Assembly (NCBI GenBank): GCA_963677475.2 | Contig: CAXXQD010000006.1 | Span: 87,046-151,045 of the forward strand | DNA: 64,000 bases | Reading direction: 5' to 3' | Origin: JABMQB01 sp963677475 | Lineage (GTDB): Bacteria > Bacteroidota > Bacteroidia > Bacteroidales > Prolixibacteraceae | Part shown: one piece after another, positions 8,941-18,192 of the stretch | Numbering within the stretch: the stretch's first letter is position 1 | Layout: each line of letters starts with the position of its first letter | Program-made: the position numbers and the translations under genes | Notes under the pieces: model-generated | The model's database searches: none | The model's input: the letters and a program-made list of their open reading frames with translations, nothing else | Told to the model about the DNA's origin: nothing

Positions 8941-10701
8941 ATGAAAATATATAAAATATTAATTATTGTTTTGGGACTATCTTTTGCCTTTCTGTCATGC
9001 GAGGATATGCTGGATTCCAAATATGATAATCACAATACTTTTGAAAGTGTCTTTGATTACCCTGCGTATGCAGAAGGTCTATTAATTACTGCATATACGA
9101 AGATTCCAAATAACAACCTTTCCTTTTTAGATGTTGCAACCGACGATGCAGTTACCAACAATAAGCTTAATGGTTATTTACGCATGGCAACAGGTGAATG
9201 GTCGTCAAAATTCAGTCCTTTAAATCAATGGTCTAACTTCCTTGAAGGTATTATTTACATCAATAGGTTTTTAGACGAGGTTGTTGATAATGTAGAATGG
9301 AAATGGACTGATGCTGAGATTAATGAACTTTACATTAAGCGTTTCAAAGGTGAAGCATATGCTTTAAGGGCCTTTTTTCAATATCGTCTGTTGGTTACAG
9401 TTGCAGGCGAAGGTCAGAATGGTGAATTGTTAGGTATCCCAATTTACACAACATACCCCGAAACGAATGAAGAGTTTAATCGTCCCAGGGCTAGTTTTGA
9501 TGAATCAGTAAATCAGATATATGCTGATATTGAGAAATCTTTGGAGTATCTAACCATGGATCAGTACCTTGATTTAAGTAGTGCAGATGATTTGCCTTCT
9601 GGTTATGAAAACGTAGATGTAACAAAATACAACGATGTTTTTGGTATCGATGCAAATCAGCGTGTAAATGGACTTTTTGCGAAAGCTTTAAAATCTCAGG
9701 TAGCACTGTTGGCAGCAAGCCCGGCTTTTTCCGAGGGTGATGAAACATTGTGGGCTAATGCAGCTAATTATTCAGCTGATGTTCTGGAAAGTATAGGTGG
9801 AATTGGAGGATTGGATCCCGAAGGTCATAAGTTCTTTGAAGCATCGGTTATTAATAAAGTAAACCTATTGGGAGGCAATGATCAATCTGAAATAATTCTG
9901 AGGTCGGTAATTAGCAATTCAAATGATAGAGAAGAGGACAACTTTCCTCCTTCACTTTTTGGAAGTGCCCGTATTAATCCTTCTCAGAATCTGGTTGATG
10001 CTTTCCCAATGGCAAATGGGTATCCTATTACCCACTCACTAAGTGCTTATGACCCAAATAACCCTTACACAAACAGGGATCCAAGATTAGATATTTACAT
10101 TATTTATGATGGTAGTTCGATGAAAGGAGAAACCATTCGTACGGGAGTGGGAGGGGGAGTAAATGCCAAGGACTCATTAAGTACCTCAACCCGAACAGGA
10201 TACTACCTTCGTAAATTTTTGAGGGAAGATGTTAATGTTGATCCATCTTCGAGTACCACTCAAGAGCACTATGAATCATATATGAGATATACCGAAATAT
10301 TTTTAGCATTTGCAGAAGCGGCGAATGAAGCCTGGGGACCTGATGGTAAGGGAGGAAATTCATTCTCAGCACGCGAGGTAATTGCAGCCATTAGGCAAAG
10401 AGCAGGAATCACTCAACCCGATGCTTATTTAGCCTCTATCTCCGGTAAAGAATCAATGAGAGAACTTATAAGGAACGAGCGTAGGTTAGAGCTTTGTTTC
10501 GAAGGAATCCGTTTTTGGGACTTAAGAAGATGGAAATCAGATCTTACGGAAGCAGCCAAAGGGGTAAGTATTAGTGAGGGACAGTATTCCTATGTAAATG
10601 TCGAAAGGCGTTCTTATGATAATAATTACATGCATTACGGTCCACTTCCCTCAGAAGAAGTATTAAAATTCGATGCTTTAGTTCAAAACAAGGGATGGTA
10701 A
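8941..10701 (+). CDS. Second SusD/RagB-family lipoprotein
   Basis: Partner of the SusC-like receptor ending 18 bp upstream. The lipobox is FLSC near residue 20. SusD signature blocks are FKGEAYALRAFFQYR in the N-terminal half, YTEIFLAFAEAANEA and IRNERRLELCFEGIRFWDLRRW near the C-terminus, and NKGW at the very end. Length 586 aa is normal. It is distinct in sequence from the first SusD, so the two pairs probably bind different oligosaccharides or different parts of the same polymer (inference). Confidence 0.94.
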   Translation: MKIYKILIIVLGLSFAFLSCEDMLDSKYDNHNTFESVFDYPAYAEGLLITAYTKIPNNNLSFLDVATDDAVTNNKLNGYLRMATGEWSSKFSPLNQWSNFLEGIIYINRFLDEVVDNVEWKWTDAEINELYIKRFKGEAYALRAFFQYRLLVTVAGEGQNGELLGIPIYTTYPETNEEFNRPRASFDESVNQIYADIEKSLEYLTMDQYLDLSSADDLPSGYENVDVTKYNDVFGIDANQRVNGLFAKALKSQVALLAASPAFSEGDETLWANAANYSADVLESIGGIGGLDPEGHKFFEASVINKVNLLGGNDQSEIILRSVISNSNDREEDNFPPSLFGSARINPSQNLVDAFPMANGYPITHSLSAYDPNNPYTNRDPRLDIYIIYDGSSMKGETIRTGVGGGVNAKDSLSTSTRTGYYLRKFLREDVNVDPSSSTTQEHYESYMRYTEIFLAFAEAANEAWGPDGKGGNSFSAREVIAAIRQRAGITQPDAYLASISGKESMRELIRNERRLELCFEGIRFWDLRRWKSDLTEAAKGVSISEGQYSYVNVERRSYDNNYMHYGPLPSEEVLKFDALVQNKGW

Positions 10702-10723
10702 GAATCCATTAACTGAAAACAAA

Positions 10724-11746
10724 ATGATGATGAAAAAACTATTTATTTTATTACTGGTTGTAATCGGGTTTCTTTCAGCCTGTGAGAATCAGGATACTAA
10801 CTTTGATAACTTCGAATATACGAGTGGTTATTTTCCATACCAGTTTCCTATAAGGACATTAGTGCTGGGTGATTATATTTACGATAACACAAATGATAAT
10901 AACCATAAGTTTGTTATTTCAGTGGCGATGGGCGGCGTTTATAGCAATGTTGAAGAAAGAGAATTTGAATTTGCCGTTGATGAAAGCTTTTGTGACAATA
11001 TCTTATTCGCAGCAGATGGGGATACTATTAAAGTACTACCACAAAGCTACTATACGCTCGGATCTTCCAATAAAATTGTTATACCTGCAGGGGAACTTCA
11101 TGGAGGTGTGGAAGTTCAATTAACAGATGCATTTTTCAATGATGAAGATTCATATAAACTTTCCTACGTTGTACCAATTAAACTAGTAGGTTCAACGGAT
11201 GTAGATTCAATTATGTCTGGAAAAGCATCTGTCTCTGATCCCGATCCACGCGTTTCAACCGATTGGGAAGTGGAACCAATGGATTTTACTATGTTCGCTA
11301 TTAAGTACATAAATGAATATCATGGAACTTACCTTCACTATGGAGAAAGCAAAGTATTGGATGCTTCAAATACTATATTGGAAACCAAAACATATAGTGA
11401 GGATAATTTGGTAGATAATAGTACCTCTGATCTCGCTACTACAGGCAAAAACTCGGTTAGCTTAACAACTTTTCTGCAATCCGATATAATGACTGGCGAG
11501 GTAACATTGGAATTAACCTTTGATGGAGACAATTGCACCGTTACTAATTCAGAAGGATCTTCCTATACCATTGCCGGCAGTGGAGTTTATAAGTCAAATG
11601 CTTATGAATGGGGAAATAAAGAACGTAACGGGATAGAACTAACATATACTGTAACTGATGGTACTAATACATATGAAGCAAATGACGTTTTAGTAATTCG
11701 GGATCGGGGAGTTGTTTTTGAAACATATACCCCGGAAGTTTATTAA
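10724..11746 (+). CDS. DUF1735/BT_3987-like surface lipoprotein, probable glycan-binding
   Basis: A lipoprotein with lipobox LSAC at about residues 17-20, following the second susD by 22 bp. The N-terminal half has the pattern of the BT_3987-like (DUF1735) beta-sandwich domain: a D-rich strand region and a YYTLGSSNKIVIPAGE segment followed by a V-x-L strand. The C-terminal half (about 190-340) is a second beta-rich domain of the DUF4361/DUF5627 kind with many Thr, Asn and Tyr. Proteins in this position after SusCD usually act as surface glycan-binding proteins or have no known role. No catalytic motif is visible. Three consecutive ATG codons make the exact start uncertain by two residues. Confidence 0.8.
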   Translation: MMMKKLFILLLVVIGFLSACENQDTNFDNFEYTSGYFPYQFPIRTLVLGDYIYDNTNDNNHKFVISVAMGGVYSNVEEREFEFAVDESFCDNILFAADGDTIKVLPQSYYTLGSSNKIVIPAGELHGGVEVQLTDAFFNDEDSYKLSYVVPIKLVGSTDVDSIMSGKASVSDPDPRVSTDWEVEPMDFTMFAIKYINEYHGTYLHYGESKVLDASNTILETKTYSEDNLVDNSTSDLATTGKNSVSLTTFLQSDIMTGEVTLELTFDGDNCTVTNSEGSSYTIAGSGVYKSNAYEWGNKERNGIELTYTVTDGTNTYEANDVLVIRDRGVVFETYTPEVY

Positions 11747-11833
11747 AATTTAGAATATTAAAGACAACCAATAGAATAATTAAAAAAGCTTTTTAAGTCT
11801 GGTCGCTGTTTAAGCGATAAGTGTAATGTTCTG

Positions 11834-11858
11834 AAGGACAGCATATGTAGCTGTCCTT
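11834..11858 (+). terminator. Possible terminator after the SusCD cluster
   Basis: A perfect 9-bp stem (AAGGACAGC with GCTGTCCTT) around a 7-base loop, followed by a short T-rich stretch. It lies in the 197-bp gap between the DUF1735 lipoprotein gene and the first T9SS gene, where a transcript boundary would be expected. The T-run is weak, so partial read-through is possible. Confidence 0.5.
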
Positions 11859-11943
11859 TCTGGGGGTGCTTTGCCTTTGTGTAAGCATTCCTAACTGTGA
11901 AATCATCTTCTAAATCTTACATTCATTAACTAAAATTTTTAAA

Positions 11944-13593
11944 ATGAAAAAAAATTTACTTTGTCTTCTCACACTATTTGTACTTGCTTTAAGTACAGGT
12001 ATTTCTCAAGCACAAACAGCTAAAAAAGTTGCATACATCACCGCTGATAGGGAGTTTGCAATGGGTGCATCTACTGTAACAGATGATGCAATTATAAAGA
12101 TGCTTCAAGCTGATGAAAACTTTGAAGTTACGGTAATGGCTGTTGCGATGGATTCTGTTTTTGATAATCTTGCTGAATTTGATTTAGCGGTTATTCAGGA
12201 AAGTTTTTACAGCACAGCAGCAATTTTAAAACCAACAGGATCTGCAGGATTAGCAAAAATTCCTATTCCATTTATATTTAACAAATGCTGGGCACTAAAA
12301 GATGGAAGAGCATTAGTATCAGGTGGAGCTACTGGTGGGGCTAACGGAACAGGGCTGACAATTACTGTTGAGCCATCAAATCAATCCAATGAGCTATTCA
12401 ATGGAATTACTTTTACAGATAATACCTTTGATGCTTTTAAAGAAGGTGCTTCTAGTACTGGAGAAGTAGGAGAGAATGCTTACAATTTTGCCAGTGGATT
12501 AGATCTTTCAAAAAAGAATACTTTGTTAGCAACTTTGCCTGATATGACATCAGGTTTGGATTCAACCATTTTTATTAATGATTTTCCAATTGGGTCAAAA
12601 ATTGGATCTGAGCAATTGGCTGCAAGAATGATTGCAATTGGAATGTCCTTTGGTGCTATTATTAAAGATGATGGTGATAATTTTACTCAAAACGGTATCA
12701 CTCTTTGGCGTAATGCGCTATACAGTCTTGCCGGGTTAACAGTACCAACTACACCGTATGAACCTATCGTAGAGGAAGTACCATATGCAATAAAAATTGA
12801 TTTCGGTCCTGGAAGTAACAATACAACAGAACCGGGATGGAGCAACGTATATATGGAATCTACTGAAGCTCAAAAAGTAGAGCTGATTGATTCCGAAGGT
12901 GATAGCACTGGTATTATGGTTTATTGGCATGATGATATTATTGGCATCAATAATGGAGGCACCACTGAGCCCAAAGAATCAGTTGGAATGCCAAGTACTG
13001 CTACCATGGATAATCTATATTGTAATGGACAGAATCGCACAGCAGGGTTGACTTTTGAAAATTTCGATTTAAATTATTACTACAATTTTGAGGTTTTTGC
13101 TTCAAGGATGGGTGCTACTGATAATCGCGAAGCAAAATATACCGTAGCAGGTGCTAATAGTGTAGTTGGTACTCTAAATCCTTCAGATAATGATTCTGCT
13201 TTCGCTGTAATAGAAGGAGTTTATCCAAACGCAGAAGGAACTATTACTCTCGATATTGATAAAGGGGACAACCATGAAGAAGCTTATTATTATCTCTACA
13301 TCGGAGCAATGCGTATTACCAGAACCTTGATTACTGCAAACAACGAATTTGATTTTAATGCAGAAGAGGTAAAAATATATCCTATTCCTTTTACTGATCA
13401 GGTTAATCTTTCGAAAATTCCAGCTAAAAGCACTCTTTCCATATATTCAATCACTGGTACTAAAGTGATTGAAATACAGGCAAAAAATGATAAAACTCGC
13501 ATTAATACTTCTAGTCTAAAATCAGGGGTTTATGTATTGCATGTAAAGGTTGATGGAAAGACAATAAGTGCACATAAATTAATTAAGAAATAA
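11944..13593 (+). CDS. T9SS-exported protein: ThuA-like domain, beta-sandwich domain, type A sorting tail
   Basis: A signal peptide (cleavage near SQAQ, residue 24) is followed by an alpha/beta domain at about 25-270 resembling the ThuA/glutamine-amidotransferase-like fold: strand KVAYITAD, strand DLAVIQES, and IPFIFNK after it. A beta-rich domain follows at about 278-460, starting with IKIDFGPGSN, which looks like a jelly-roll carbohydrate-binding module. The last ~75 residues form a T9SS type A sorting domain (KIYPIPF, then SGVYVLHV, ending LIKK). The protein should be exported across the outer membrane and held at the surface or released. The same alpha/beta topology occurs twice in the PL1 protein at 18193. 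Function is unknown; no complete active site is evident. Confidence 0.75.
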   Translation: MKKNLLCLLTLFVLALSTGISQAQTAKKVAYITADREFAMGASTVTDDAIIKMLQADENFEVTVMAVAMDSVFDNLAEFDLAVIQESFYSTAAILKPTGSAGLAKIPIPFIFNKCWALKDGRALVSGGATGGANGTGLTITVEPSNQSNELFNGITFTDNTFDAFKEGASSTGEVGENAYNFASGLDLSKKNTLLATLPDMTSGLDSTIFINDFPIGSKIGSEQLAARMIAIGMSFGAIIKDDGDNFTQNGITLWRNALYSLAGLTVPTTPYEPIVEEVPYAIKIDFGPGSNNTTEPGWSNVYMESTEAQKVELIDSEGDSTGIMVYWHDDIIGINNGGTTEPKESVGMPSTATMDNLYCNGQNRTAGLTFENFDLNYYYNFEVFASRMGATDNREAKYTVAGANSVVGTLNPSDNDSAFAVIEGVYPNAEGTITLDIDKGDNHEEAYYYLYIGAMRITRTLITANNEFDFNAEEVKIYPIPFTDQVNLSKIPAKSTLSIYSITGTKVIEIQAKNDKTRINTSSLKSGVYVLHVKVDGKTISAHKLIKK

Positions 13594-13680
13594 ATAGGGA
13601 AGTAACAATGGATAACATATACGAAATAATGTTATTGGTCCTTTTTAAGTTACATTAATAGTTTAGTATTAGTTAGGAAA

Positions 13681-13709
13681 AACCTTCCGGGCTTTATGCC
13701 TGGAAGGTT
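13681..13709 (+). terminator. Stem-loop terminator between T9SS genes
   Basis: AACCTTCC pairs with GGAAGGTT over 8 bp. The stem extends inward by a G-T wobble and two G-C pairs and closes a loop of about 7 bases. It is followed by an A/T-rich stretch. It lies 32 bp before the next start, so it may end transcription of the preceding gene or act as an intercistronic hairpin. Confidence 0.5.
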
Positions 13710-13740
13710 ATCCAAAATTTTCTGATAAGTCCATAAAACC

Positions 13741-15081
13741 ATGAACTTAATTAAAGTTATTTCAGTCGTCATAGTTATATTCTTCTCAACTTTTAACCTA
13801 AAAGGACAAGATCATAAGGTGAAAATTGTGGTATTAGGTTCATCCACTGCTGCAGGCGGAGGGGTAACCTTTACATCAAATTCCTGGGTTAATCGTTACA
13901 GAGCTTACTTACAATCGATCAATCCGGAAAACGAAGTAATAAATCTGGCACAAGGTGGGTTTAAAATTTATCAGATTATGCCCACCGGATTTGTTCCACC
14001 ATGGGGATCTGTTAATACTTCCAAAAACATAACAAAAGGACTTAGTTATGATCCCGATGCAATCATCATTAACCTTCCAAGTAACGATGCCGTGGCAGGG
14101 GTTCCTGTTAATGAACAAATAACAAATTATTATAAAATACTAGATCTGGCGGATACGCAAAATGTTCCCGTTTGGATAACAACTACACAGCCCCGAAATT
14201 TAAATCAAACCGGATTAAAAAGTCTGATAGATATGAAGGACTCTACTATCAGTCATTTTGCCGACAAGGCAATAGATTTTTGGACAAGTTTTGCCAACGA
14301 AGATGGGACCGTTAATCCGACATACGATAGTGGCGATCATACCCACTTGAATGATGAGGCTCATGGTATAATGTTTCAGCGCGTTGTAAAGGCAGGGATA
14401 CATGGTTATATTACCAATAAGTATTTGCAGGCAGAAGATTATTCTGAGGCTGAAAATGTGGAAACAGAAACTGAATATTTGCGAAATTCAAACAGAGGAT
14501 ATATTCGAATAAGAAAAAATACGAATGCTTCCGTTTCATTTAAATTAAAGGCTGAAAATACCACATCATTAGATATCTTCTTTCGCCATTCAAATCAAAA
14601 TAAAACGGGGGTTGGAAAACTTTATGTAAACGATGTTCCTCAGTACGGACAGCTAAACTTTTTTCCCACAAAGTCGGAGCAGGCATGGAATAATGTTGTT
14701 AGTGAGATTGAACTACTGGAAGGTGAAAATACCGTTGAATTAGAGTTTGCCAATCAGGAGGAAGACATTCTTCTGGACTTTATTGCATGGGATAATAGTT
14801 TGGTAACCCACGACCATATCACGGCTACAAATTTGTTTAGCCAGAAAGAGGAGGAAATTAAAGCATATCCGGTTCCCTTCAATGATGAACTCAATCTGAT
14901 AAAAGCTACGAAACAAAATTCAATTGCCATTTATTCTTCAACAGGAATTAAAATGTATGAAACTCAAAGTACGGGTGGACAGCTAACAATTAATACTTCT
15001 GGCTTTCCAACAGGATTGTACTTTATTCATGTATTTGGAAATGAGGGTGACTCTAAAATATTGAAAGTGTTAAAAAAGTAG
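13741..15081 (+). CDS. T9SS-exported SGNH/GDSL esterase with carbohydrate-binding module
   Basis: Probably removes acetyl groups from pectin (rhamnogalacturonan acetylesterase-like), but the substrate is inferred only from context. After the signal peptide, an SGNH domain spans about 27-225: block I is VLGSSTAAGGG (GSS in place of GDS), block II NLAQGG, block III NLPSNDA, and block V DHTHLN with the catalytic Asp and His. Residues about 232-355 form a beta-sandwich beginning LQAEDYSEAENV, similar to CBM6/CBM35 modules. The C-terminal ~80 residues are a T9SS type A tail (AYPVPFNDEL, GLYFIHVF). The enzyme would therefore act outside the cell. Confidence 0.84.
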   Translation: MNLIKVISVVIVIFFSTFNLKGQDHKVKIVVLGSSTAAGGGVTFTSNSWVNRYRAYLQSINPENEVINLAQGGFKIYQIMPTGFVPPWGSVNTSKNITKGLSYDPDAIIINLPSNDAVAGVPVNEQITNYYKILDLADTQNVPVWITTTQPRNLNQTGLKSLIDMKDSTISHFADKAIDFWTSFANEDGTVNPTYDSGDHTHLNDEAHGIMFQRVVKAGIHGYITNKYLQAEDYSEAENVETETEYLRNSNRGYIRIRKNTNASVSFKLKAENTTSLDIFFRHSNQNKTGVGKLYVNDVPQYGQLNFFPTKSEQAWNNVVSEIELLEGENTVELEFANQEEDILLDFIAWDNSLVTHDHITATNLFSQKEEEIKAYPVPFNDELNLIKATKQNSIAIYSSTGIKMYETQSTGGQLTINTSGFPTGLYFIHVFGNEGDSKILKVLKK

Positions 15082-15106
15082 TTTCTCAATTGCCTAAGTA
15101 TTAGAT

Positions 15107-16231
15107 ATGTTGATCAAATACCTAAAGAAAATCAGTGCAAAAAGAAGAGAATTAGTATTAGCTATTTCCGTTTTGGTAATGATAACAACTTTGTCTACTA
15201 ATCCCTCTTTTGGGCAAGAAGCGATGTTTAAAGCTACCTTCGAAAATAATTCGCTGGATGCTGATGTAGGAAAATCTTTTGCTCAGACCGATTCTCATGG
15301 AATTTTAAAGGTTGTTCCAAATCCTGCACCTGATAGTACAAATAGTTCATCCTACGTTCTCGAATCCTCCTTACTTGAGAGTTCAAAGGGTAGGGCTGAA
15401 TACAGTAACTCTACTTCGATTAGATACCCTACTGAAGGTGAAACGCACATTTATACCTGGAAAAGGTTTTATCCTAAAGACATGTTTAAAGATTTAAACC
15501 TCATCTGGCTATTGGTTTCGCAGTGGAAAACATGGCCCTGCGAAAAAAACGGGGAGCATGGTCAATACATTTGTCCGGGAGGAGCAATTTTTAACGATGT
15601 TGATTTTAAAAGCTGCGATACAGAGAAATTCCGGTTTCGTGCATTGCCCGATTGTAATAACATTTATGTAGATGCTGTAGAGGGTGTTTGGGAGGAATAT
15701 ACAATGATTATTTATTGGTCTAATGATCAGGATGGATACTATCACCTTTTTAAAAACCGGAAGTTAGTAGGAGGAGAAACAGGGGTTAAGACTATATACG
15801 ATAACTTTCCTGAAGACCATAGTTGTGACATATACTTTACCCTTGGTTTATACTCTGGCTGGAGCAGCCCAGTCAAAGATACCATTTCATTTTATATAGA
15901 TGATTTTGCAGTATACAAAGCAAATAATAAGTCGGAACTACAAAATATTTGCCCTGAATGTTCAAGCCAAATTGCAACATCAACAAACGATTATGGATTA
16001 GAAGAGGATATTTTTGAAGTTTATCCTAATCCATGTAAATCATATGTAAATGTTTTGCTGAAAAACAATTCAGAAGTAAGTATCTACAACACATTAGGAG
16101 CACTGGTTTATCAAAAAGAACTGCAGCAAGGAGAAACCAGGATAAATCTGAACTTTAATTCCGGTACATTTTTAATAAAAGTTACTGACTGTAATTCAAA
16201 TAATACTTCAACCAAGAAAATAATAATCTGA
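15107..16231 (+). CDS. T9SS-exported heparin-lyase-fold polysaccharide lyase-like protein
   Basis: A long N-terminal signal segment (MLIKYLKK to about SFGQ, residue 37) precedes a beta-jelly-roll domain at about 40-275 that fits the polysaccharide-lyase group PF14099 (heparin lyase I-like, also seen in glucuronan lyases): strand motifs YTWKRFYPKDMF, LVSQWKTW and FYIDDFAVYK near the end. Cys residues are frequent (CEKN, CPGG, CDTEK, CNN), suggesting disulfides in an extracellular protein. The final ~75 residues are a T9SS tail (VYPNPCKSYVNV). It sits between an esterase and two pectate lyases, so a uronic-acid polymer is a likely substrate. Exact PL family and specificity are not certain. Confidence 0.68.
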   Translation: MLIKYLKKISAKRRELVLAISVLVMITTLSTNPSFGQEAMFKATFENNSLDADVGKSFAQTDSHGILKVVPNPAPDSTNSSSYVLESSLLESSKGRAEYSNSTSIRYPTEGETHIYTWKRFYPKDMFKDLNLIWLLVSQWKTWPCEKNGEHGQYICPGGAIFNDVDFKSCDTEKFRFRALPDCNNIYVDAVEGVWEEYTMIIYWSNDQDGYYHLFKNRKLVGGETGVKTIYDNFPEDHSCDIYFTLGLYSGWSSPVKDTISFYIDDFAVYKANNKSELQNICPECSSQIATSTNDYGLEEDIFEVYPNPCKSYVNVLLKNNSEVSIYNTLGALVYQKELQQGETRINLNFNSGTFLIKVTDCNSNNTSTKKIII

Positions 16232-16247
16232 AAGAAACTGAAAACAC

Positions 16248-17783
16248 ATGAAAAATATTAGAACATTACTTATAGGTTTAGGATTGCTAATTGCAACAAT
16301 TGGTTTTGCACAACCATATGCTATTCCTGACGGAGCTTTAGGATTTGGTAAAAATGTAAGAGGCGCCTATGAAGGTAGCTCAAGTCCAACAATTTTAACG
16401 GTTGACAGGCTTACCGACGACATGGGAAATAATGGTAGCAATAAAGGTTCGCTCAGGTGGTGTTTAACACGCAATTACCCCCGTATAATTTTATTTGAAG
16501 TTTCCGGGTATATAAACCTTTCAACTTATATCCGGGTTGAAAACGATTATGTGTCTATTTATGGGCAAACTGCACCAAGTCCGGGAATTACTGTTTCAGG
16601 AGTTGATGTTATCGATTTTAGATGCAATTATGTTGTGCTACAGCATTTAAGATTTCGTTCGAAGTATGATGGAAGTAGTCAGATAGATGCATTAACTGTA
16701 CTAAGGGGATCGAATGTTTTTATCGATCATTGCTCCTTTAGTTATGCCGAAGATGAATGCCTTGGAATTGGTGGCTCAACAGGAACCTTTAAAGGACCTA
16801 TAACGGTTCAAAATTGTATTTTCTATCAAGGCTTAAACTATAACCATAGTAAAGGGATCTTATTAGGGGGTTTATTTGATAGCACTACTGTTGCTCGAAG
16901 TGCCTTTGTCCATTGTGCCGACAGGACTCCATACCCAGGCGATAGTAATTATACGACATTTGAAATCCTGAATACTTTAGCATATAACTGTGCTTATTTC
17001 GGTATGAGTTTTTCGAAATCGAACGCAGCAAAGGTTCAGGTTATAGGCAATGAATGGAGATCAGGTCCTAACTCCTCTGGACAAAGACAGGTTGTTCGAA
17101 TACGTACCGCAATGGATGATAATGCTCAGTTCTATTTATACGATAATTACTCTCCTAAAAGAGTAGGAAGTTCAGAATGGGATGGAGTGGTTTATTACGA
17201 AGGAGGTGGAAGGGATTCTTCAGATTTTAAATCTGACAACAGTTTCCCAGGCTATGAAACCAGTTATTATCCAGTAACATCACTTAACGATAGTCTGGTT
17301 GCTAATGCCGGAGCTCGCCCTTGGGACAGGGATTCAGTCGACATTATTGCAATGAAAGATATGGTTAATGGAACTGGAAATTGGATCACAAATCAATCTG
17401 AAGCCTATTATCCCATTTTAGCAGAGAATCAATTGACTTTAGATATTCCTGATTTACCGCATCAAAATTCAGGAAATGGGTATACAAACCTGGAGATGTG
17501 GGTTTATAACATTGCCGATAAAATCTATACTTCCAGCAATTCAATTAGATCATCTATAAACAATTTTCAACTATACCCAAATCCTGTGAAAGATTATCTC
17601 ATTTTAGAGGGAAAGTCGATCAGTTCGTACTCAATATTCAATATTAACGGGCAATTAATGATGAATAAAAAAGTGGATGAATATCTTGAAAAGATTGATG
17701 TAAGCAATTATTTGCCAGGAGTATATGTAGCTCGTGTTGAGGAGGATGGAGGAATCCGCTCGATGAAGTTTATAAAAAAATAG
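16248..17783 (+). CDS. T9SS-exported PL1 pectate lyase
   Basis: Cleaves homogalacturonan by calcium-dependent beta-elimination. The signal peptide ends near GFAQ (residue 22). A right-handed parallel beta-helix follows, with PL1 features: GSLRWCL near the start, SGYINLSTYIRV, VIDFRCNYVVLQHLRFRS, and VFIDHCSFSYAEDE (I159-D160-H161, with D169-E170 as candidate calcium ligands). The ADRTPYP segment may supply the catalytic Arg. The C-terminal ~70 residues are a T9SS type A tail (LYPNPVKDYLIL, PGVYVARV). The catalytic part is a close paralogue of the next gene's N-terminal domain, and the two probably arose by tandem duplication. Confidence 0.92.
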   Translation: MKNIRTLLIGLGLLIATIGFAQPYAIPDGALGFGKNVRGAYEGSSSPTILTVDRLTDDMGNNGSNKGSLRWCLTRNYPRIILFEVSGYINLSTYIRVENDYVSIYGQTAPSPGITVSGVDVIDFRCNYVVLQHLRFRSKYDGSSQIDALTVLRGSNVFIDHCSFSYAEDECLGIGGSTGTFKGPITVQNCIFYQGLNYNHSKGILLGGLFDSTTVARSAFVHCADRTPYPGDSNYTTFEILNTLAYNCAYFGMSFSKSNAAKVQVIGNEWRSGPNSSGQRQVVRIRTAMDDNAQFYLYDNYSPKRVGSSEWDGVVYYEGGGRDSSDFKSDNSFPGYETSYYPVTSLNDSLVANAGARPWDRDSVDIIAMKDMVNGTGNWITNQSEAYYPILAENQLTLDIPDLPHQNSGNGYTNLEMWVYNIADKIYTSSNSIRSSINNFQLYPNPVKDYLILEGKSISSYSIFNINGQLMMNKKVDEYLEKIDVSNYLPGVYVARVEEDGGIRSMKFIKK

Positions 17784-18192
17784 TAAAGAATAATTTATAA
17801 ATCAAGTACAGTAGATAATTTTTACATACCCAAAAGAAGATGGAGAATTTGATGAATAAATGTGATTAAGGATTTGCAAAAACAGGGCTACGGTTATCAA
17901 TCTGCAATTTTATTAGTTGCAATTATAAGAGTGCTAAATGTCCTGTATGATAAAATGAGCCAGCACTAACGATTAAAGATTCATGGTCCGGATTATATTA
18001 ACAGGTCACAAACAATGTTTGTACCCGAAAGGGAAATTATTATCAAAGATCAAGTTAATGCAAATATGGTTTTGTATTCGACTCTTTATTTATCCTTCTA
18101 TAATACATTGGTTGTTTGTAATAACATTGATGTTAAGTGGGATTTTTAATCAAGTTTTAATCTTTTTTCAAATCTTTTAAAACACATTTATT
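17784..18192 (+). other. 409-bp intergenic region between the two PL1 genes
   Basis: No convincing gene. One frame is open from a GTG at 17862 to a stop at 18147-18149 except for a single in-frame TAA at 17967-17969; this stretch is listed separately as a possible relic. The last 45 bp before the next ATG are very A/T-rich and probably hold the ribosome-binding region. A promoter for the second PL1 gene may be here, but no good TAnnTTTG element was found. The nearest match is TTGTTTG around 18111-18117. Confidence 0.5.
17862..18149 (+). pseudogene. Possible decayed small ORF with one internal stop
   Basis: Ninety-six codons in a single frame, interrupted only by TAA at 17967-17969. The upstream part would read VIKDLQKQGYGYQSAI and on to DKMSQH. 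The downstream part contains an ATG at 18015 and would encode a 44-residue peptide starting MFVPEREIIIKDQ. I do not recognise either part. In AT-rich DNA such a run can occur by chance, so this is only a weak candidate for a gene remnant left by the duplication of the PL1 genes. Confidence 0.2.

Noticed and set aside
17983..18180. 65-codon ORF between the PL1 genes
   Set aside because: Hydrophobic, no family resemblance, and overlaps another open frame with better codon choices. The coding signal is too weak for a gene call.
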